NCBI GenBank assembly: GCA_902729315.2
Contig: LR746264.1
Span: 7,905,878 to 7,969,877 of the forward strand
Length of the DNA stretch: 64,000 bases
Direction of reading: 5' to 3'
Origin: Spirodela intermedia
Lineage: Eukaryota; Streptophyta; Magnoliopsida; Alismatales; Araceae
Within the stretch, counting starts at the first letter, position 1. Every line of letters begins with the position of its first letter. This document shows, in pieces, positions 48,770-64,000 of the stretch. The notes beneath the pieces were generated by a model, which worked only from the letters and a program-made list of their open reading frames with translations, made no database searches and was not told where the DNA came from. The translations under genes were made by a program, and so were the position numbers.

Positions 48770-49402
48770 AAGACACCGGATATAAATCAATACTCTGGTC
48801 TGGTGGATCAAACATCAATCCAAGCTTACTGAGCATGCCGGAGAGGATCGTCGTGCATGGGTTTCGAATAAGGTAACCGAGCATAGTCATGCCATATAGA
48901 TTCGATCTCCGCCATAGTCGATGGTTGCGCTTCGTCCAGAGACCGAAAGACGGAAGGGAATGGCAATACCTAGCGTCGCGACGTCCCACATGGAGAGCCG
49001 TAAGTCTCACTCCGGCCAGGCAGCAGACAGAGAGAGCACCCAAATCAGACTAGAGATCAGGCTCCCCAATCTGACCTACCTTCCCACAGTGGAATACAGC
49101 TCTCCGTGATCTTTTGGTCCCCCCTCTCCATAGCCACGTCCCAAACATCTTTGTCTACGTGCTTCGGCTGAAGAGAAAACAACAAAATAGAATCGAACAA
49201 TCGCCGGCGAACGGGAATTGTGAGGGACGAAGAACACTCCGGGGATCGTCTTACCCTCCCATGAGTCGCTCCGTGGATGTAGTCCACTGCGTTTCTCATC
49301 GACACAGAGAATCCGGCCGATGATTCGCCCTCCAACCAGAAGAAGTTCGCCATCGAAGACTCTTCGGCGATCCTGAGCCTCCGTGAAGGCGGCTGAGGGC
49401 AT
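48770..49402 (-). CDS. Unrecognised candidate gene, probably spliced
   Basis: I do not recognise the product. The - strand has a TATA box at 49458-49466 and a first ATG at 49402. A good donor (GG|GTAAGA) follows near 49257, a pyrimidine-rich acceptor (TTGTTGTTTTCTCTTCAG) ends near 49169, and a second donor (G|GTAGGT) lies near 49081. Two frames stay open across this splice. One starts MPSAAFTEAQ (ATG 49402). The other starts MANFFWLEGESSAGFS (ATG 49353) and continues into PKHVDKDVWDVAMERGDQ. A third exon is possible after 48975, with frames ending at or before 48770. Neither product has a known domain. The coordinates mark the region, not a settled model. It could also be a non-coding transcript. 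Confidence 0.3.
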
Positions 49403-50633
49403 AGTCGTCAGTCTATAGAAATCGTGGTCAATCTAGAATCGCGAAGACCCTTATTGGGTTTATAAGAGGCCCAAAAGCATGCCCATGTCTTAAATGCTTA
49501 AAATATGACGGGAAGTCCGACGTGGATGGTGGCCTGAGGTTCGTTACTCCCTGTACTGGGTAGATCGGGCACACGCAGAGTTGCAGAGGACGGCGCAGAG
49601 AACGTAATAGTGAGGTATCCCCGATTTCACCCTCTCCTGCTGCATCCTGGCGCATTTGTTGCTGCAGAGTTGTGAACCGATGCTTCCTCGTTCGAACTTC
49701 TCCCCGCGCTGTGAAAAAATTTCTGCTATGGGACCCCTGGAAGCTATCCACACTTGTTCGACCCTCCTTCGCCTGCGCACCTGTTTCCTATCTTTTTCCC
49801 CTTCGTTTTTTGCAACGGCGGTGGTTCTGAAATAGTTCGCCCCGCCTCCTTTCTATCTTCGTCCTCGATCTTTCTTTCCTCCGCGTTCCCTATGCTGTTG
49901 CTTTTCTTGTTTTATTTACCTCTGCGTCGATTTTATTTTCACGTCGTGTCAGCATTCTATGTTCGCAAATTCTCTTCACTCTTCGGAGAGCCCTTTCTCC
50001 GCTGGTAAGATGCAGGGAGGATGTGGACTACAGTTGAGGTGTCTGACATGGTAGAACATCGAGACGATTGAGCCGTTGCTTCAGGCTCTTCCCATCTCCA
50101 GCAGACAGCTTGCTTCATCAAGGTCAGTTTTCATCTGACGGTATTTCAACGTCTGCTTAATATAAAAAAAAGGTTCTATCATTTATGTATTAATCTTTTG
50201 AATGTAGCTGCAATATCTACCGGATTTTATGCCCTCTTTTATTTTGGTTTTATCAACCTTATTAGCTTATTACAGGAACACTGGCTTCATCCATAAATGA
50301 ACTTATTAGCTTTTAGCTTGTCCGTGAATGATGTTTGGGTTTTGGCCAGAAAAATGACAGAAATTTCAGAGTTGGAATCAGTGATTTCAAAATCAGAATG
50401 TTGGTTCTTGCTGAGAATTAGATTTGATATTGAAGGAATTTTCTCTAAACACGACACTTAAATGCAATATCTCAGAAATCTCAAACAAGGAGTAAATATG
50501 CCACATGGTGGTCATTAAACTACAATACATCGCCATGATAAGGTAAGAAATTGAAAAATAACTATCATACATACACCAAAGGTAGACCTCAAAAGAGAAA
50601 ATTATTCGTATTCACAGAGTCATTTCTATGATA
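49403..50633. other. Intergenic region between the candidate gene and the receptor kinase
   Basis: CT-rich stretch at 49750-50010, then AT-rich DNA that should contain the receptor-kinase 3' UTR. A + strand 84-codon ORF at 49754 is a hydrophobic translation of CT-rich DNA and is not called. Confidence 0.55.
49458..49466 (-). promoter_or_regulatory. TATA box on the - strand
   Basis: CTTATAAAC on the - strand, about 55-60 bp upstream of the ATG at 49402. It is the main reason to suspect a transcript in 48.8-49.4 kb. Confidence 0.5.
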
Positions 50634-63192
<12,559 letters not shown>

Positions 63193-63858
63193 CTGCAGAT
63201 ACATGAAAATAAAAGTAACCATTAGAATCAAATGCCAAAAAAAAAATAGTGCCTCTTCGGAGCAACCAAATAAATACAAATAGGAAAAATGTTACAGATA
63301 TTGACATCTTTTCAAAACAAAACAAAAAAGCAGATCTTAAGGATTGTGAGGTTCGAATGAGTTATTATTCCTCCCTTACGGAGCTTGCAGTGATAACCCA
63401 CCAAAATAGACATGTATATTTCCCATTATTGATTAAATCTATTTTTTAAATAAAATCATTTTATGTACACATTTGTTCGTTATTTATGCCCACATCTAAA
63501 TATCATATCCAAAGGTAAAATTGGACTAGAATAAATATCACTGGAGGGCATAAGAATAAAAAATTGTCATTTCTATGTCATCTGATTACCGTGCACACAC
63601 AAATTAGTAGTCAATCAATGAATGTGTTGGGAATAAACATCTATGAAATCCCTCCAAAGTAGGCCTATAACGTTAAATGGCATCTCCAATAGCATTGTTC
63701 TAACCCTGAATGAGACATATTGAGCTATGAGATCAGCATTTGCCATAGATGTGTCATTCCAGAAGTCGACACTTTTTCTTAATATCTCTGAAGTTGCCTT
63801 TACTAAACCAATGGATAGGCAAGATAAGTACCATGCTACAGAGCAACGTTTGTTTTTT

Positions 63859-63894
<36 letters not shown>

Positions 63895-64000
63895 TTTCAG
63901 GAGTCGCAAGAGCAAGTACTTGTACCGCGGTTCTTTCTTTCAATGTATAGCACTAGAAAGGCCATTCCATTTTGGTAGTGCAGATAAAATCTTCATCAAA
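63193..64000 (-). other. Intron of the receptor-kinase gene running off the window
   Basis: The acceptor for the first visible exon is at 63193-63194 (- strand). No further LRR exon can be read up to 64000, so this is taken as intron. A TTTA tetranucleotide run lies at about 63864-63897. Confidence 0.7.
63864..63897. repeat. TTTA microsatellite
   Basis: About eight tandem TTTA/ATTT units inside the receptor-kinase intron. Confidence 0.95.

Overview
This window is nuclear DNA from a flowering plant. The genes have many short GT-AG introns, the introns and intergenic DNA are AT-rich with old retrotransposons, and the spliced proteins match plant-specific versions of known families. Coding exons are GC-rich next to their introns, which would fit a monocot or an early-diverging angiosperm, but I cannot name the species. 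There is no bacterial-type operon logic here. Each gene is an independent transcription unit.

Layout. (1) 1-10.4 kb, + strand: a complete 11-exon gene for the cohesin loader subunit MAU2/SCC4 (720 aa). (2) 11.8-20.0 kb: a decayed Ty1/copia retrotransposon on the + strand, with recognisable gag, zinc knuckle, protease, integrase, reverse transcriptase and RNase H relics. It is split by a second LTR element (14.63-18.14 kb) that carries well-defined 339/340-bp LTRs. (3) 20.6-23.5 kb: GC-rich non-coding DNA with an imperfect duplication. (4) 23.5-27.4 kb, +: a 9-exon gene for a 788-aa protein with a divergent bromodomain and a long Ser/Pro-rich tail. (5) 28.3-32.3 kb, +: a 4-exon GNAT acetyltransferase with a plastid-type N-terminus. 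(6) 33.5-33.7 kb, -: a MIR319 microRNA foldback inside a CT/GA-rich, otherwise gene-poor interval. (7) 37.1-44.0 kb, -: a complete 8-exon RNFT-type transmembrane RING E3 ligase gene. (8) 46.9-47.9 kb, +: an intronless DUF1191 membrane protein gene. (9) 48.8-49.4 kb, -: an unrecognised small candidate gene behind a good TATA box. (10) 50.6-63.2 kb, -: 16 exons of an LRR-VIII-1 receptor kinase; its N-terminal exons lie beyond the right edge.

The genes do not form one pathway. They cover chromosome cohesion (MAU2), chromatin reading (bromodomain protein), plastid acetylation (GNAT), ER-type ubiquitin ligation (RNFT), microRNA control of TCP factors (MIR319) and cell-surface signalling (receptor kinase). 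The item least likely to be found by ORF calling is MIR319: both arms of its duplex and the conserved loop-proximal block can be read on the - strand. I see no convincing previously undescribed multi-gene system. The remaining unknowns are the 48.8-49.4 kb candidate gene, a 75-codon ORF at 36.1-36.3 kb and several duplicated non-coding modules.
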